Shown here piece after piece: positions 1-8,768 of a DNA stretch of 36,656 bases. The notes beneath the pieces are model-generated. The model saw only the letters and a program-made list of their open reading frames with translations, made no database searches and was not told the DNA's origin. The DNA lies in the NCBI GenBank assembly GCA_020048335.1, contig JAIFMS010000029.1, forward strand, positions 1 to 36,656, given 5' to 3'. Origin of the DNA: Methylococcaceae bacterium (GTDB taxonomy: Bacteria > Pseudomonadota > Gammaproteobacteria > Methylococcales > Methylomonadaceae). Position numbers and translations under genes: made by a program. How positions within the stretch are numbered: the first letter of the stretch is position 1; every line of letters begins with the position of its first letter.

Positions 1-161
1 CTAACATTGAACAGAAACAAAAAAAGTAAGCTCAAAAGTTGGCTGTTTTTAAGGTTCATAGTAAAAATGCTCTCTATCATGCTTTTGCAGGAATAAGCAT
101 TCTATAGTATTTTTATGAACTTTTCCCCACCATGCACAAAGAGCAATTAAGCTGATGTTTT
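1..161. other. Gene-free stretch downstream of the hydrogenase genes
   Basis: No coding region is supported here. The stretch holds an imperfect inverted repeat: a left arm beginning GTTCATA near 54 and a right arm ending TATGAAC at 120, with A-rich and T-rich inner parts. It may form a hairpin behind hupL, but it is not a clean intrinsic terminator. The cytochrome b subunit gene that often follows hupL is not in this interval. Confidence 0.4.
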
Positions 162-1958
162 CTACCGTACTTTAACCTGCGTCAATTCCGTACCATCTGG
201 ACTCATCACATGGGTTGAACACGCCAAGCATGGGTCAAAACTATGCAAGGTGCGCAAAATTTCCACTGGCTCTTCGGGACGTTCAACTTTGGTATTCATC
301 AACGCTGCTTCAAACGCACCGATATTTCCTGCTTCATCACGCGGTGAACCATTCCAAGTAGTCGGTACAACACATTGATAATTCTCGATTTTCGTATCTT
401 TAATTTTCAGCCAATGCCCCAACGCGCCACGCGGTGCTTCGGTAAAACCCACGCCGCGCACTTCACTTGGCCAAGTATCAGGATGCCATTTCGTCACATT
501 CGCGGTCGCCAAATCGCCCGTTTTAATATTGCTGACTAATTTATCCATGAAATAACGCATTTTTCCGGCTGCCCATTGCGCTTCCAAACCCCGCGCCGCC
601 GTGCGTCCTAAGGTCGAAAACAATGCGGTCACAGGCACATCCAAGGTTTTCAGTACAAAATTAATCTGCTCAGTGATTTCTTTATTGCCTTGCACATAAC
701 CAATCACATACCGCGCTAAAGGCCCGACTTCCATCGCATGACCTCGCCAGCGCGGTGCTTTAATCCACGAATATTTCGCGTCTTCGTCCAATTCCTGAAT
801 ATTGGTTTTCGTTCCCTTAGTGTTGTTGCCCAATTTGAAATGCGGGTCGGTAATGCCATCATAAGGATGCAACCCTTTCAAATCATTGGGATATAAATAC
901 CAAGAATGCGGCACAAACTCCTGAATTTGCTCAGGGTCGGTTAAATCCACTTCGTAAACTTTTTTCAAATCACCGTTGATAATCGCGCCGCGTGGCATCA
1001 GCAAATTGCTGGCGGAATAATCATTCGCTTTGTCGGGAATGTCGCCATACGACAATAAACTCGTGCCTGATAAACCGCCGCCGTACAGCCAACCTTTATA
1101 AAATCCGGCAATTGCCAGTAAATCAGGAATATAAACTTGGTCAATAAAAGTGATGCTTTGGTCAATTAACGAAGAAATCAAATTCAAGCGTTCCATATTA
1201 ATTGCGCCAACCGCACCTACGCCATCGACATTAATCGCACACGGTACGCCGCCGACTAACCAGTTGGGATGCGGGTCTTTGCCGCCGAAAATGGTGCGGA
1301 TTTTCATAATATCTTTTTGAAAATCCAACGCTTCCAGATAATGCGTGACCGCCATTAAATCCGCTTCCGGTGGTAATAAATACGCCGGATTTGTCCAATA
1401 ACCGTTTTTGAAAGGGCCTAATTGACCGGATTCGACAAATTTTTTAATTCGCTGTTGCACATCACGAAAATAACCAGGTGAAGATTTGGGATTATGCGGG
1501 GAAATTTTTTGTTGTAACGCAGAAGTGGCAACGGGGTCAGCTTTTAACGCATTGACCGGATTTACCCAATCCAAAGCGTGCAAATGATAAAAATGCACTA
1601 AATGGTCTTGCACCTGCAAAGTTAATTGCATGATGTTACGAATTGAATTGGCGTTTTCAGGAATCGTGATTTTCAACGCATCTTCAACCGCTCGCACCGA
1701 AGTCAACGCATGAGTTCCGGTACACACGCCACAAATCCGCTGCACAAACGCCCAAGCATCACGCGGGTCGCGTCCTTTTAAAATCACTTCCAAGCCTCGC
1801 CACATCGTGCCGCTGGAAACGGCATTGCGGATGATGTTGTTTTCGTCAATATTCACTTCGCAACGCATGTGACCTTCGATGCGAGTCACAGGGTCAACCA
1901 CAATCCGGCGACCACCGCTGTCCAAGTGGAATCCATTCGGCGTATTAATCTCGGTCAT
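162..1958 (-). CDS. hupL: [NiFe] uptake hydrogenase large subunit (group 1, HyaB/HupL type)
   Basis: This is the catalytic subunit of a membrane-bound H2-oxidising hydrogenase and carries the Ni-Fe(CN)2CO centre. The N-terminal nickel motif [10 protein letters not shown] lies at about residues 74-83 (Cys76, Cys79). The C-terminal motif DPCLACSTH lies at about 575-583 (Cys577, Cys580, His583). It is followed by a 15-residue tail starting VMSPDG, which a HyaD/HupD-type endopeptidase normally removes after nickel insertion. The 598-residue length is normal for the family. The start is supported by an AAGGAGAA ribosome-binding site 6 bases upstream, and the ATG overlaps the small-subunit stop by 4 bases (ATGA), so the two are translationally coupled. 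Residue pattern and neighbour resemble E. coli HyaB. In cells of this type it would feed electrons from H2 to quinone through a cytochrome b that is not seen here. hyaB is an equally valid name. Confidence 0.97.
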   Translation of the reverse strand: MTEINTPNGFHLDSGGRRIVVDPVTRIEGHMRCEVNIDENNIIRNAVSSGTMWRGLEVILKGRDPRDAWAFVQRICGVCTGTHALTSVRAVEDALKITIPENANSIRNIMQLTLQVQDHLVHFYHLHALDWVNPVNALKADPVATSALQQKISPHNPKSSPGYFRDVQQRIKKFVESGQLGPFKNGYWTNPAYLLPPEADLMAVTHYLEALDFQKDIMKIRTIFGGKDPHPNWLVGGVPCAINVDGVGAVGAINMERLNLISSLIDQSITFIDQVYIPDLLAIAGFYKGWLYGGGLSGTSLLSYGDIPDKANDYSASNLLMPRGAIINGDLKKVYEVDLTDPEQIQEFVPHSWYLYPNDLKGLHPYDGITDPHFKLGNNTKGTKTNIQELDEDAKYSWIKAPRWRGHAMEVGPLARYVIGYVQGNKEITEQINFVLKTLDVPVTALFSTLGRTAARGLEAQWAAGKMRYFMDKLVSNIKTGDLATANVTKWHPDTWPSEVRGVGFTEAPRGALGHWLKIKDTKIENYQCVVPTTWNGSPRDEAGNIGAFEAALMNTKVERPEEPVEILRTLHSFDPCLACSTHVMSPDGTELTQVKVR

Positions 1959-3049
1959 TTTTGTTCTCCTTGTGATTGAGCCGTTTCAGCAACTTTGGCG
2001 CGTTTCAGGGCAGTGATTCCGGCGTGAGCTGCAACGCCCGCAGTGACAATCGCTGCCGCCGTGCCACCGACGCTATCGGCATTGCTTTCGATACCAAATT
2101 GATTGATATTAGTGACGCGCTCGTAAAAACTGCCTTTGTCCCAAAAACCGTCTTCGGAACACCCCAAGCAGCCATGACCGGATTGAATCGGGAAGGATAG
2201 CCCTTCATTCCAACGCACAGTGGAACAAGCGTTATAAGTGGTTGGGCCTTTGCAACCCATTTTGTACAAACAATGCCCTTGTCGCGCCGCTTCGTCATCC
2301 CATTCTTCCACAAATTGCCCCGCATCAAAATGCGGACGGCGATAACATTTATCGTGAATGCGTTGGCTGTAAAACATTTGCGGGCGACCTTGCGCGTCTA
2401 AGGTTGGCAGCTTGTCGAAGGTCAATAAATAAGTCACCACAGCTGTCATCACTTCCGCAATCGGTGGACAACCGGGTACTTTGACAATCGGTTTATCGGC
2501 TAAATTGGGGATTTTATGCGTAGGGGTAGCACGGGTAGGATTGGGTTTTGCAGCTTGTACACAACCCCATGAGGCGCACGAACCCCAAGAAATAATCGCT
2601 TTGCAGTTTTCAGCGGCATAACGTAATTGCTCTACAAACGGCTTGCCACCAATGATGCAGTACATGCCGTCTTCAGCGAGTGGCGCGTTGCCTTCGACGG
2701 CGAGAATGTAATTATCCTTATATTTTTCAACCACTTCTGTGATAATCGCTTCGGCTTGATGACCTGCCGCCGCCATGATGGTGTCATCATAATCGAGTGA
2801 CAACATCGACAAAATCACGTCTTTTGCCAAAGGATGTCCTGAGCGAATAAAGGATTCCGAGCAGCAAGTGCATTCCAGCCCATGCAGCCATAACACCGGA
2901 ATGCGCGGCTTGGTTTCCATCGCGTGGGCGATTTTCGGTGCAAAGCTGGGCGCAAGTCCTAAAGAGGCAGCGGTCAGGCTGCAAAATTTTAAAAAGCTGC
3001 GCCGCGTAATGCCTTGCCGCCGCATCACATCGTAAAAAGTTTCTATCAT
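1955..3049 (-). CDS. hupS: [NiFe] uptake hydrogenase small subunit, Tat-exported
   Basis: This is the iron-sulfur subunit that carries electrons from the NiFe centre out to the membrane. A twin-arginine signal ([10 protein letters not shown]) lies near residues 15-24 and is followed by a hydrophobic stretch and an AHA-type cleavage site, so the folded dimer would be exported by Tat. The proximal-cluster motif LECTCCSES follows at about 58-66. Its supernumerary cysteines are the pattern of O2-tolerant group 1d enzymes. Medial and distal cluster cysteines lie in the region around [14 protein letters not shown] and [15 protein letters not shown]-terminal hydrophobic helix near residues 320-345, then basic residues, is the membrane anchor. 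I place the start at the ATG at 3049 because GAGG lies 10 bases upstream. A TTG at 3058 is in frame, but the same GAGG sits too close to it. hyaA is the equivalent E. coli name. Confidence 0.96.
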   Translation of the reverse strand: MIETFYDVMRRQGITRRSFLKFCSLTAASLGLAPSFAPKIAHAMETKPRIPVLWLHGLECTCCSESFIRSGHPLAKDVILSMLSLDYDDTIMAAAGHQAEAIITEVVEKYKDNYILAVEGNAPLAEDGMYCIIGGKPFVEQLRYAAENCKAIISWGSCASWGCVQAAKPNPTRATPTHKIPNLADKPIVKVPGCPPIAEVMTAVVTYLLTFDKLPTLDAQGRPQMFYSQRIHDKCYRRPHFDAGQFVEEWDDEAARQGHCLYKMGCKGPTTYNACSTVRWNEGLSFPIQSGHGCLGCSEDGFWDKGSFYERVTNINQFGIESNADSVGGTAAAIVTAGVAAHAGITALKRAKVAETAQSQGEQK

Positions 3050-3058
3050 CGCATTCAA

Positions 3059-3377
3059 TCCTCAGGTTAGTTCGACTCAGGGCAACGACTTTGCAGAGTT
3101 GTTTTTATAGTGTTTATGTATCAAGCAAATTATATGCCTGATAATAGTAAGGTTGAATTTATGGGATGGGGAACTCTGTACATGACAAAAAATGTTTAAA
3201 CAATCACTGAAGTCAAAAATCGAGATTTTTGATTCCAATCATTTTTGTCATGCACAGAGGATGGGACATTACAAATCTAACAATAATTTGATGAACAATT
3301 GTCAGACAAATGACAAAATGTCGGATAAATTACATCGTGAATCTCAAGTTATTTTTGATACCTGAAATGTTTTCTGT
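3059..3377. other. Gene-free interval upstream of hupS
   Basis: No gene is visible in these 319 bases. The minus strand must contain the hupSL promoter, but I could not fix a convincing -35/-10 pair. A TATAAA-like box on the minus strand near 3105-3110 is the best guess. The centre is taken up by the palindromic element listed separately. The part at 3300-3335 contains spaced GTCA/TGAC half-sites (GTCAGACAAATGAC) that could bind a dimeric regulator, unproven. The end of the cyclase gene on the minus strand closes the interval. Confidence 0.5.
3171..3259. repeat. Nested palindromic, MITE-like element
   Basis: The outer arms are CTCTGTACATGACAAAAAAT.. (3174-3194) and the near-complement ending GTCATGCACAGAG (3240-3259), differing by one mismatch and one extra A. 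A second perfect stem, TCAAAAATC (3213-3221) with GATTTTTGA (3224-3232), sits inside. A 10-bp palindrome TGTTTAAACA (3193-3202) lies between them. The hexamer GATGGG stands on both sides (3165-3170 and 3260-3265) and could be a target-site duplication. No coding capacity is present. A long hairpin in RNA, a cruciform or a miniature mobile element would all fit. Confidence 0.6.
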
Positions 3378-5105
3378 CTATTTATTCACCATTACCTCAA
3401 TTCCATCCCACTCGTTATTGGCTCCCAAACTAATAAATTGTTCAAGCCGCTCTAAATAAAGTTGGGTTGGCATATCTTGCTCATTTTGCAAAAGAATGGC
3501 TTGAAACAAAGGTAACGCCGCAGAAAACTGTTGCCATTGCGGAAGAATAGCGGTTTTAAACGCCCGCAATGCCTTATCATCCGCATCAAACACTTCATAA
3601 ATCGTCACAGGGTCTTTTTTACCTTTCACTTGAATTTTATCTAAAAACCGAATGCTAAATTGTATCGGCTGCGGCAATTGGCTAAGGCTTTCTTCACTAA
3701 TCACAATGCCCACCCCATAATGCTTTGTCACCCCTTCCAGACGCGAGGCTAAATTGACCGCATCGGCAATCACCGTGCTGTTCATCCGCTCTAGTTCGCC
3801 CACCGTTCCTAAAATCAAATTTCCCGTATGCAGTCCTACCCCAATCGCAATGGCTGTAAAACCTTCCGCCACGCGCTGTTGATTATATTCACTGACTTTT
3901 AACTGCATCTGAATTGCTGCATTAATCGCATCAGCAGGACTATTCGGAAACAAAGCCATCACCGCGTCCCCGATATATTTATCAATCCCCCCGCCACAAT
4001 TGCGAATCACAGGCCCGACGCGGCGCAAAAACGCATTGATAAAATCAAAGTTTTGTTTTGGTGTCATGCTTTCAGAAAGGGTGGTAAAGGAACGAATATC
4101 GGAAAACAGCACCGTCATTTCCTGCTGCATATAATCGCCAAGTTTTAATTCAATGATGCTGTCTTTTTTTAAAAATTCTAAAAAAGAATGCGGCACGAAT
4201 CGACCATAGGCTGCCAATAACCGTTCCATCTGTTTGGCATGATTGTCAATAATTTGTGCCATTGTATTAAACGATTGGCTTAACGTCCCGATTTCATCTT
4301 CTGACAAAATAGGCATTCGCACATCAAATTGTTTTTTCGCAAATCGTTTCACCACACTATCCAGCAACCGAATCCCTTTAGTCAGTTGATAACCAACAAA
4401 AATAGAAAAAATCGTCGCAATCAGTAACGCCACTACAATAATAATCAGCGAGCTAAGTTTTGATTGCCATAACGCCGCTTGGATATTTTCATCTTTTAAA
4501 TCAATCCCTAACACTGCAATCATTTTGCCGTGTTGATTACGAATCGGCGCGTAAGCAGACAGCGAACGAGTATTGTATTGCGGGTCTGCCACAATATTCT
4601 CTTCAACCGTAATAGCTAAGGTGGCAAAGGTATTTTTAACACAATGTTTAGAAAAAAGACTGTAAGGAAGTCCAAAATGAGAAATTTCTTCTATGACAGG
4701 CTCACCCCGAATTTGTTTTGCGCTGAGTTTTTTTACATCCGCATCAACCAAAAAACGACTGCTAGTAAAATGCTGGGTTGGCACTAAGATATAAACATAT
4801 TGAATTAACTTGGGTTCAGCACCACGCAGCGTTTGTAATTGTTTATCCAGTAATAAATAATCACTCGACTGCTCAATCTGAGCAATTTCAGCCGTGCTAA
4901 GTTCCTTCTGTAAATGGCTAATCAATCGCTCGGTGGCTGAAACATCCAATGAAACACCGCCTAAATAAGCAATGTTTTTTAAACGTCCCCGAAAATCTTC
5001 CAACAAGCTTTTTTGCAACAACCAATACGACACCCCTGTTGCGGTGAAGGCAATGGCAACCGTTAGCATAAACAGGGAAATAATAATTTTAAAGCGAATG
5101 CTCAT
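3378..5105 (-). CDS. Membrane-anchored class III adenylate cyclase with HAMP domain
   Basis: This probably makes cAMP from ATP in the cytoplasm in response to a signal sensed outside the membrane. Order of parts: membrane helix at about 7-28; a periplasmic sensor region of about 185 residues that looks Cache-like; a second helix at about 219-241; HAMP at about 242-295; cyclase domain at about 325-500; and a helical tail. Metal-binding aspartates are seen in LFSDIRSFT and in DKYIGDAVMAL. The Lys of DKYIGD and the Asp of ADAVNLASR sit at positions that favour adenine over guanine in the family, and the Asn and Arg of NLASR match the transition-state residues. The enzyme therefore looks active. 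It is the last gene of the minus-strand operon, 27 bases after the SixA-Nudix gene. No clear ribosome-binding site precedes the ATG. Product specificity is inferred from residues only. Confidence 0.9.
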   Translation of the reverse strand: MSIRFKIIISLFMLTVAIAFTATGVSYWLLQKSLLEDFRGRLKNIAYLGGVSLDVSATERLISHLQKELSTAEIAQIEQSSDYLLLDKQLQTLRGAEPKLIQYVYILVPTQHFTSSRFLVDADVKKLSAKQIRGEPVIEEISHFGLPYSLFSKHCVKNTFATLAITVEENIVADPQYNTRSLSAYAPIRNQHGKMIAVLGIDLKDENIQAALWQSKLSSLIIIVVALLIATIFSIFVGYQLTKGIRLLDSVVKRFAKKQFDVRMPILSEDEIGTLSQSFNTMAQIIDNHAKQMERLLAAYGRFVPHSFLEFLKKDSIIELKLGDYMQQEMTVLFSDIRSFTTLSESMTPKQNFDFINAFLRRVGPVIRNCGGGIDKYIGDAVMALFPNSPADAINAAIQMQLKVSEYNQQRVAEGFTAIAIGVGLHTGNLILGTVGELERMNSTVIADAVNLASRLEGVTKHYGVGIVISEESLSQLPQPIQFSIRFLDKIQVKGKKDPVTIYEVFDADDKALRAFKTAILPQWQQFSAALPLFQAILLQNEQDMPTQLYLERLEQFISLGANNEWDGIEVMVNK

Positions 5106-5132
5106 GCCGTGATTGTTTGTTTAAGAGGCGTG

Positions 5133-6095
5133 TTACTGTTCAAGCAAGCTCAGAAGTTTTTTAATCGTTTTGCTCAGTCCAGGCGAATTGAGTTCAAGCA
5201 TGGCTTGTTTGGGGGTTAGCCACTGGCGTTTGTGCTGTTTTGACCATTCAGCCGATGGCACAATTTCTGTTACGGCTAACGGAAAAAGTTGAATCACACA
5301 TTGTCCGCGCCATTTTGCCTGACTGTGATAACCTAACACCTCATCAGAAATCACCCCTTTAACCCCTGCCAATTCCCATGCCGCTTGTGTTCCTGCCGCT
5401 TGCGGGGTTGAACCAGGGGCAATAATACTGGTGGGAAACCGCCAGCGTTGTTTGTGGCTACTGCTCACCAGTAATAATTTAAATACATTATCCACAATAC
5501 AATAAGGAATCACTGCCGCTTGTGAATAATAATAGGCGGGGCGCGGGCGAAATTCTGCTCCTTTTAAACCCACAAACGGAAACTGCTCTGCCAATAAAGA
5601 CGGGCGAATTAAGCTGTTTAACGTGGCACACCCTGAACTGGTTTGTGACCAATACTGCCCTAAGGTCAAATGGGCTAAGGTAGCGGTGGGTAAAATTTTG
5701 CCATCTTCTGCTGCACTAATCGGGTCTGAGAGCAAATCTTGTAATAAATGCTCTAACCCCGGATTGTGACCCACTATTAAAACTCGGCGTGCTTGATGCG
5801 GACATTCGTTAATGATGGCTTTCAGGGTTGCCGCGTTGGCTTCATAAATTTTCGCTTCTTGATAAATCAGTTGCTCACTCAATCCCATCGCATGACAAAA
5901 CCGCTTTGCCGTATCAAGGGCGCGAGTCGCAGGGGAACTTAACACAAAATCAGGGACTAAATCTTGTTGCTGCGTCCATACCCCCAACAATTCTGCACCG
6001 CGTTTACCCCGTTCAATCAACGGGCGATAAAAATCATCCACTTGGGTATTCCAGTCGGATTTTCCGTGTCTTAGAATCAATAATTCTTTGTTCAT
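5133..6095 (-). CDS. SixA-type phosphohistidine phosphatase fused to a degenerate Nudix domain
   Basis: The N-terminal ~155 residues are a histidine-phosphatase (phosphoglycerate-mutase fold) domain like E. coli SixA. The nucleophile motif is RHGKSDW (His10), and the second catalytic histidine lies in IVGHNPGLEH near residue 110. SixA removes phosphate from phosphohistidine. The C-terminal ~145 residues follow a Nudix layout, but the Nudix box is worn. Aligned on STPQ..AAWELAGVKG, it lacks the Arg-Glu pair and one of the metal-binding glutamates, so this half is probably a binding domain rather than a hydrolase. Nudix relatives of the DIPP group act on diphosphoinositol or dinucleoside polyphosphates, which fits a neighbourhood with PhoU and CHAD. 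The ATG overlaps the stop of the ATP-grasp gene by 4 bases (ATGA). The usual SixA length is about 160 residues, so the fusion explains the 320 here. Confidence 0.88.
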   Translation of the reverse strand: MNKELLILRHGKSDWNTQVDDFYRPLIERGKRGAELLGVWTQQQDLVPDFVLSSPATRALDTAKRFCHAMGLSEQLIYQEAKIYEANAATLKAIINECPHQARRVLIVGHNPGLEHLLQDLLSDPISAAEDGKILPTATLAHLTLGQYWSQTSSGCATLNSLIRPSLLAEQFPFVGLKGAEFRPRPAYYYSQAAVIPYCIVDNVFKLLLVSSSHKQRWRFPTSIIAPGSTPQAAGTQAAWELAGVKGVISDEVLGYHSQAKWRGQCVIQLFPLAVTEIVPSAEWSKQHKRQWLTPKQAMLELNSPGLSKTIKKLLSLLEQ

Positions 6096-6991
6096 TGTCT
6101 TTTCGCCAGTAACGTGTTGACCACATAATCCGCATATAACTGCGGCACATCAATGCCTATTCCTTCTTTTGCGCCTTTAAAACCTCCAAAAGCAGACACT
6201 TCAAACACCACAGCTCCCGCCTCTGTTTCGGCTATATCAACGGTGGCAAAATCCAGTTTGAATAAGGCTTGGGCTTTTGCGGCTAAGGCAATCACTTCAT
6301 CAGACGGCTGATAAGCGGCATAACGTCCACCATTGTGGGTGCTGGTATTCCATTCGCCTTCTTTGGAAATGCGTGCATAACAGCCTAAATACTGTCCAGC
6401 TAAAAAAACCAGCCCTAAATCTTGCCCACCCAACTGCATTTTTTGTTGAATATACATCACAGGATTGGCAACTTGAAAGGCGTGAATTTCTTGCTTGATT
6501 TTGTAAAACTCTTTCTTTTTAGAAATAACCGTCATGCCTCGCGCTTTGGTTGAATAGAGCGGTTTAAACACCGCACAACCAAAGTCTTCTACGGCAATCA
6601 ACGCTTGGGCAAAATCTTCGGTGATACGAGTCGGCGGCATTGGAATACCTGCTTTCGCTAACGTCAGAGTACAACTGAGGCGATTTAATAAAGGCAACGA
6701 GTGAATCGAGTTATTAAAGATAGGCACGCCCGCTTGCTCGGCAATGTGCAGTAATTCTAATTTATCTAAACTGTGCGAGCTGTGACGCGAACTGAGTTTT
6801 TTAACCACCAGCGCGTCAAACTCACACAAGTTTTGTTCTTGATAGCGTAAACTTGCACTGCTTAAGTCATAAACCACTTGACTCATATCGACGACTAAAC
6901 ACGTCCCTGCTTTTTTCGCAATGGCTTGGGCTAATGCCTCTGTTGACCATTTTCCAATACTGCCAATGACTGCAATTTTTAAATTATCCAA
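6092..6991 (-). CDS. RimK-type ATP-grasp ligase (resembles the ATP-grasp enzyme of the 'GAK system')
   Basis: This ATP-grasp enzyme probably joins an amino acid or small amine to a carboxylate through an acyl-phosphate; the substrate is unknown. An N-terminal pre-ATP-grasp domain starts LKIAVIGSIGKWS. The ATP-binding lysine lies in AVFKPLYSTKARGM, a second nucleotide-binding segment is MYIQQKMQLGGQDLG, and the metal-binding end is FATVDIAE..AVVFEVSAFGGFKG. From memory, this overall pattern matches the ligase of the rare GAK gene set found beside HprK-like kinases in Desulfovibrio relatives; a profile search would settle it. I choose the TTG at 6991: GGAG lies 7 bases upstream and the protein then begins MDNLKIAVIG as ATP-grasp enzymes usually do. 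A GTG at 7036 is in frame but would overlap the upstream gene by 53 bases. The chosen start overlaps that gene by 8. Confidence 0.85.
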   Translation of the reverse strand: MDNLKIAVIGSIGKWSTEALAQAIAKKAGTCLVVDMSQVVYDLSSASLRYQEQNLCEFDALVVKKLSSRHSSHSLDKLELLHIAEQAGVPIFNNSIHSLPLLNRLSCTLTLAKAGIPMPPTRITEDFAQALIAVEDFGCAVFKPLYSTKARGMTVISKKKEFYKIKQEIHAFQVANPVMYIQQKMQLGGQDLGLVFLAGQYLGCYARISKEGEWNTSTHNGGRYAAYQPSDEVIALAAKAQALFKLDFATVDIAETEAGAVVFEVSAFGGFKGAKEGIGIDVPQLYADYVVNTLLAKRQ

Positions 6992-8630
6992 CAAAAATCT
7001 CCGCAATAGGAACACGATAGGTGATACGTTGTTCACTGTTCATTATAGATAAAACCTGTTCGATTAAATACCTTGCCCGAAAAAACATCGCGTTTGCCAA
7101 GGATTTGTCCAAAATAAATCGGGTTGAGGTCGCAAAAGAACGGGCTAATCCTAACGCTAATCGCAACTCAAAACTGCTATCGTGGTTTTGTTTTGCAAAT
7201 TGCGCAGCAAAGTGATAAAAATCAAGGGTTAATCCTAGCACGTTTTGTTTGAGCGATTTATCAAGCACTTGCAAGCGATAATTAGAAATCATAAACACCG
7301 AAACATCCTGCACATAATCCATATATCCTGAGCGGTGTAAATCAATAAAATTGATTTTGTGCTGGGCAGGATTATAAATAATATTGTCGCTATTAAAATC
7401 ACCATGAATATAAACAGAAAAATGCGGCTTTAACTGCGCTTCGTTATGTTGGGCTTGTTTGAGTAAACTTTCAAAGGCTGGCACGTTTAAATGCCCGATT
7501 TGTTGTGTGGGTTGTTTAAATTGCGGGTGCAGATGATAAATTTCAGTGAGCCTCGTTTGTAATTGCCCCATAAAATGTGCGCACACTTTTTTCTCGCGCC
7601 GCGTGGTTTGCCAAACCGATTTCAGCGTGATACACAACTGCGCCAGCGCGGCACGTTGCAGTTTAACCGATTGATGCAGCAACACATTTTCAAAAGTCAC
7701 TCCTTGTAAATGTTCAATTAACAACGCCGCTGATTCACCTCGGCTGTTGTAAGACAAAATACGCGGCGCAATCCCCGGATACAATTGATGCCACGTTTTA
7801 ACGCTTTCCTGCTCGTCTTGCAGTTTACGCTTTGTGCCATCTTTAAACACCGCCAAAATCGTATTCTGTCGCCGATGTTTTTTGCGCAGCGCAGAAATTG
7901 TGCTGCCTGAGCGAGTATGGGCAAGCGTTTTTAAGCCCCAATCCTGATTATCTTTTTTCTTAAGATGGCTGATAAAATCATGCAGGGCGTGGTAGCGGTC
8001 AATATTAACAGTCTGCCCCAAACTGCCTGAAATTAACGCTTCACTGATATTTAATAACGCATCACCAATATGCTCTACACTGCGGGCAACAAACAAGGCA
8101 GCAATTAAATCTTCAATAAAAACTTTATTTTTTAAAGCAACCACATAATTGGCAATCAAGCCATCACAGGTTATTTTTAATTGCTGCTCCACAGAACCGA
8201 TTTTTAAGGCCAATTGAGTATTGTTGGTAAAAATCGCAGGCTCAATTAAGCGAATCGCATAACTGACTTGCTCTAATAAGTCGGTGTAATGGCTGGCTTG
8301 CAAACAAGCGTGATGCGTAATGGTACAGGCGTGTTGAATACAATCACCACATAATTGACTGACCTGCTCTAAACTGCCTGCAATGGTACTAAGTGCGGTA
8401 AACAACAGCGTGGCGGTTTTTTTTTCTTTATGACAGGCAATATATTGATAACTATCGGCATGAATCCGTTGGGTTAAATTCATCGCATAACCACTGCGCG
8501 AAATCACGGCGGCGGCATGATGGGGGGTCGGTTCAATAAAATAACGCTCTAAACTTGCCAATTGTGTGCTAACTTCAATCACCAAAAAGCGTAAGTTATT
8601 GCGAATATTGAGTGGGATTTTATTTTTCAC
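6984..8630 (-). CDS. PhoU-like helical domain fused to an APH-family kinase domain
   Basis: This is the first gene of the operon. Residues 1 to about 215 are all-helical, with the PhoU signature ARSVEHIGDALLNISEAL at about 182-199; PhoU proteins bind metal and regulate phosphate uptake and signalling. Residues from about 255 to 530 are an aminoglycoside-phosphotransferase-type kinase. A lysine in AVFKDGTKRK (about 261-269) fits the ATP site. The catalytic loop is HGDFNSDN (409-416), and the metal-binding Asp is in INFIDLHR (Asp430). The kinase therefore looks active, but APH-fold enzymes act on drugs, choline, sugars or proteins, so the substrate cannot be named. The start is GTG at 8630 with no good ribosome-binding site. 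It runs divergently from the CYTH-CHAD gene, with 138 bases between them. Separate PhoU proteins of about 220 residues are usual, so the fusion is unusual. Confidence 0.85.
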   Translation of the reverse strand: MKNKIPLNIRNNLRFLVIEVSTQLASLERYFIEPTPHHAAAVISRSGYAMNLTQRIHADSYQYIACHKEKKTATLLFTALSTIAGSLEQVSQLCGDCIQHACTITHHACLQASHYTDLLEQVSYAIRLIEPAIFTNNTQLALKIGSVEQQLKITCDGLIANYVVALKNKVFIEDLIAALFVARSVEHIGDALLNISEALISGSLGQTVNIDRYHALHDFISHLKKKDNQDWGLKTLAHTRSGSTISALRKKHRRQNTILAVFKDGTKRKLQDEQESVKTWHQLYPGIAPRILSYNSRGESAALLIEHLQGVTFENVLLHQSVKLQRAALAQLCITLKSVWQTTRREKKVCAHFMGQLQTRLTEIYHLHPQFKQPTQQIGHLNVPAFESLLKQAQHNEAQLKPHFSVYIHGDFNSDNIIYNPAQHKINFIDLHRSGYMDYVQDVSVFMISNYRLQVLDKSLKQNVLGLTLDFYHFAAQFAKQNHDSSFELRLALGLARSFATSTRFILDKSLANAMFFRARYLIEQVLSIMNSEQRITYRVPIAEIFVG

Positions 8631-8667
8631 TTTGTTTAAATTCGATTTGAAAAAATCATGGCTCTTA

Positions 8668-8685
8668 ATGTCATCGTATTTTCAT
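8668..8685 (+). promoter_or_regulatory. Possible Pho-box-like direct repeat
   Basis: ATGTCAT and TTTTCAT are separated by 4 bases (CGTA), giving the 7-4-7 spacing of a PhoB box. Against CTGTCAT the halves match at 6 and 5 of 7 positions. The site lies between a PhoU-domain gene and a CHAD gene, where phosphate control would make sense. One weak box can arise by chance. Confidence 0.25.
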
Positions 8686-8731
8686 TTTAACCTGCGATGA
8701 TGGTGATATGATGACAAAAGCTTTTTCAAGC

Positions 8732-8760
8732 TTATCACAAGCTACTCAACCTGTTATACA
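8732..8760 (+). promoter_or_regulatory. Candidate promoter of the CYTH-CHAD gene, possibly giving a leaderless mRNA
   Basis: TTATCA (8732-8737) and TATACA (8755-8760) are spaced by 17 bases. The expected transcription start falls at about 8767-8768, directly at the ATG at 8769, and no ribosome-binding site precedes that ATG. A leaderless transcript is therefore possible. Confidence 0.4.
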
Positions 8761-8768
8761 ATCCTATT

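Noticed and set aside
2005..2984. Several open frames on both strands inside hupS
   Set aside because: They are out-of-frame readings of a gene with clear hydrogenase motifs and show no family signal.
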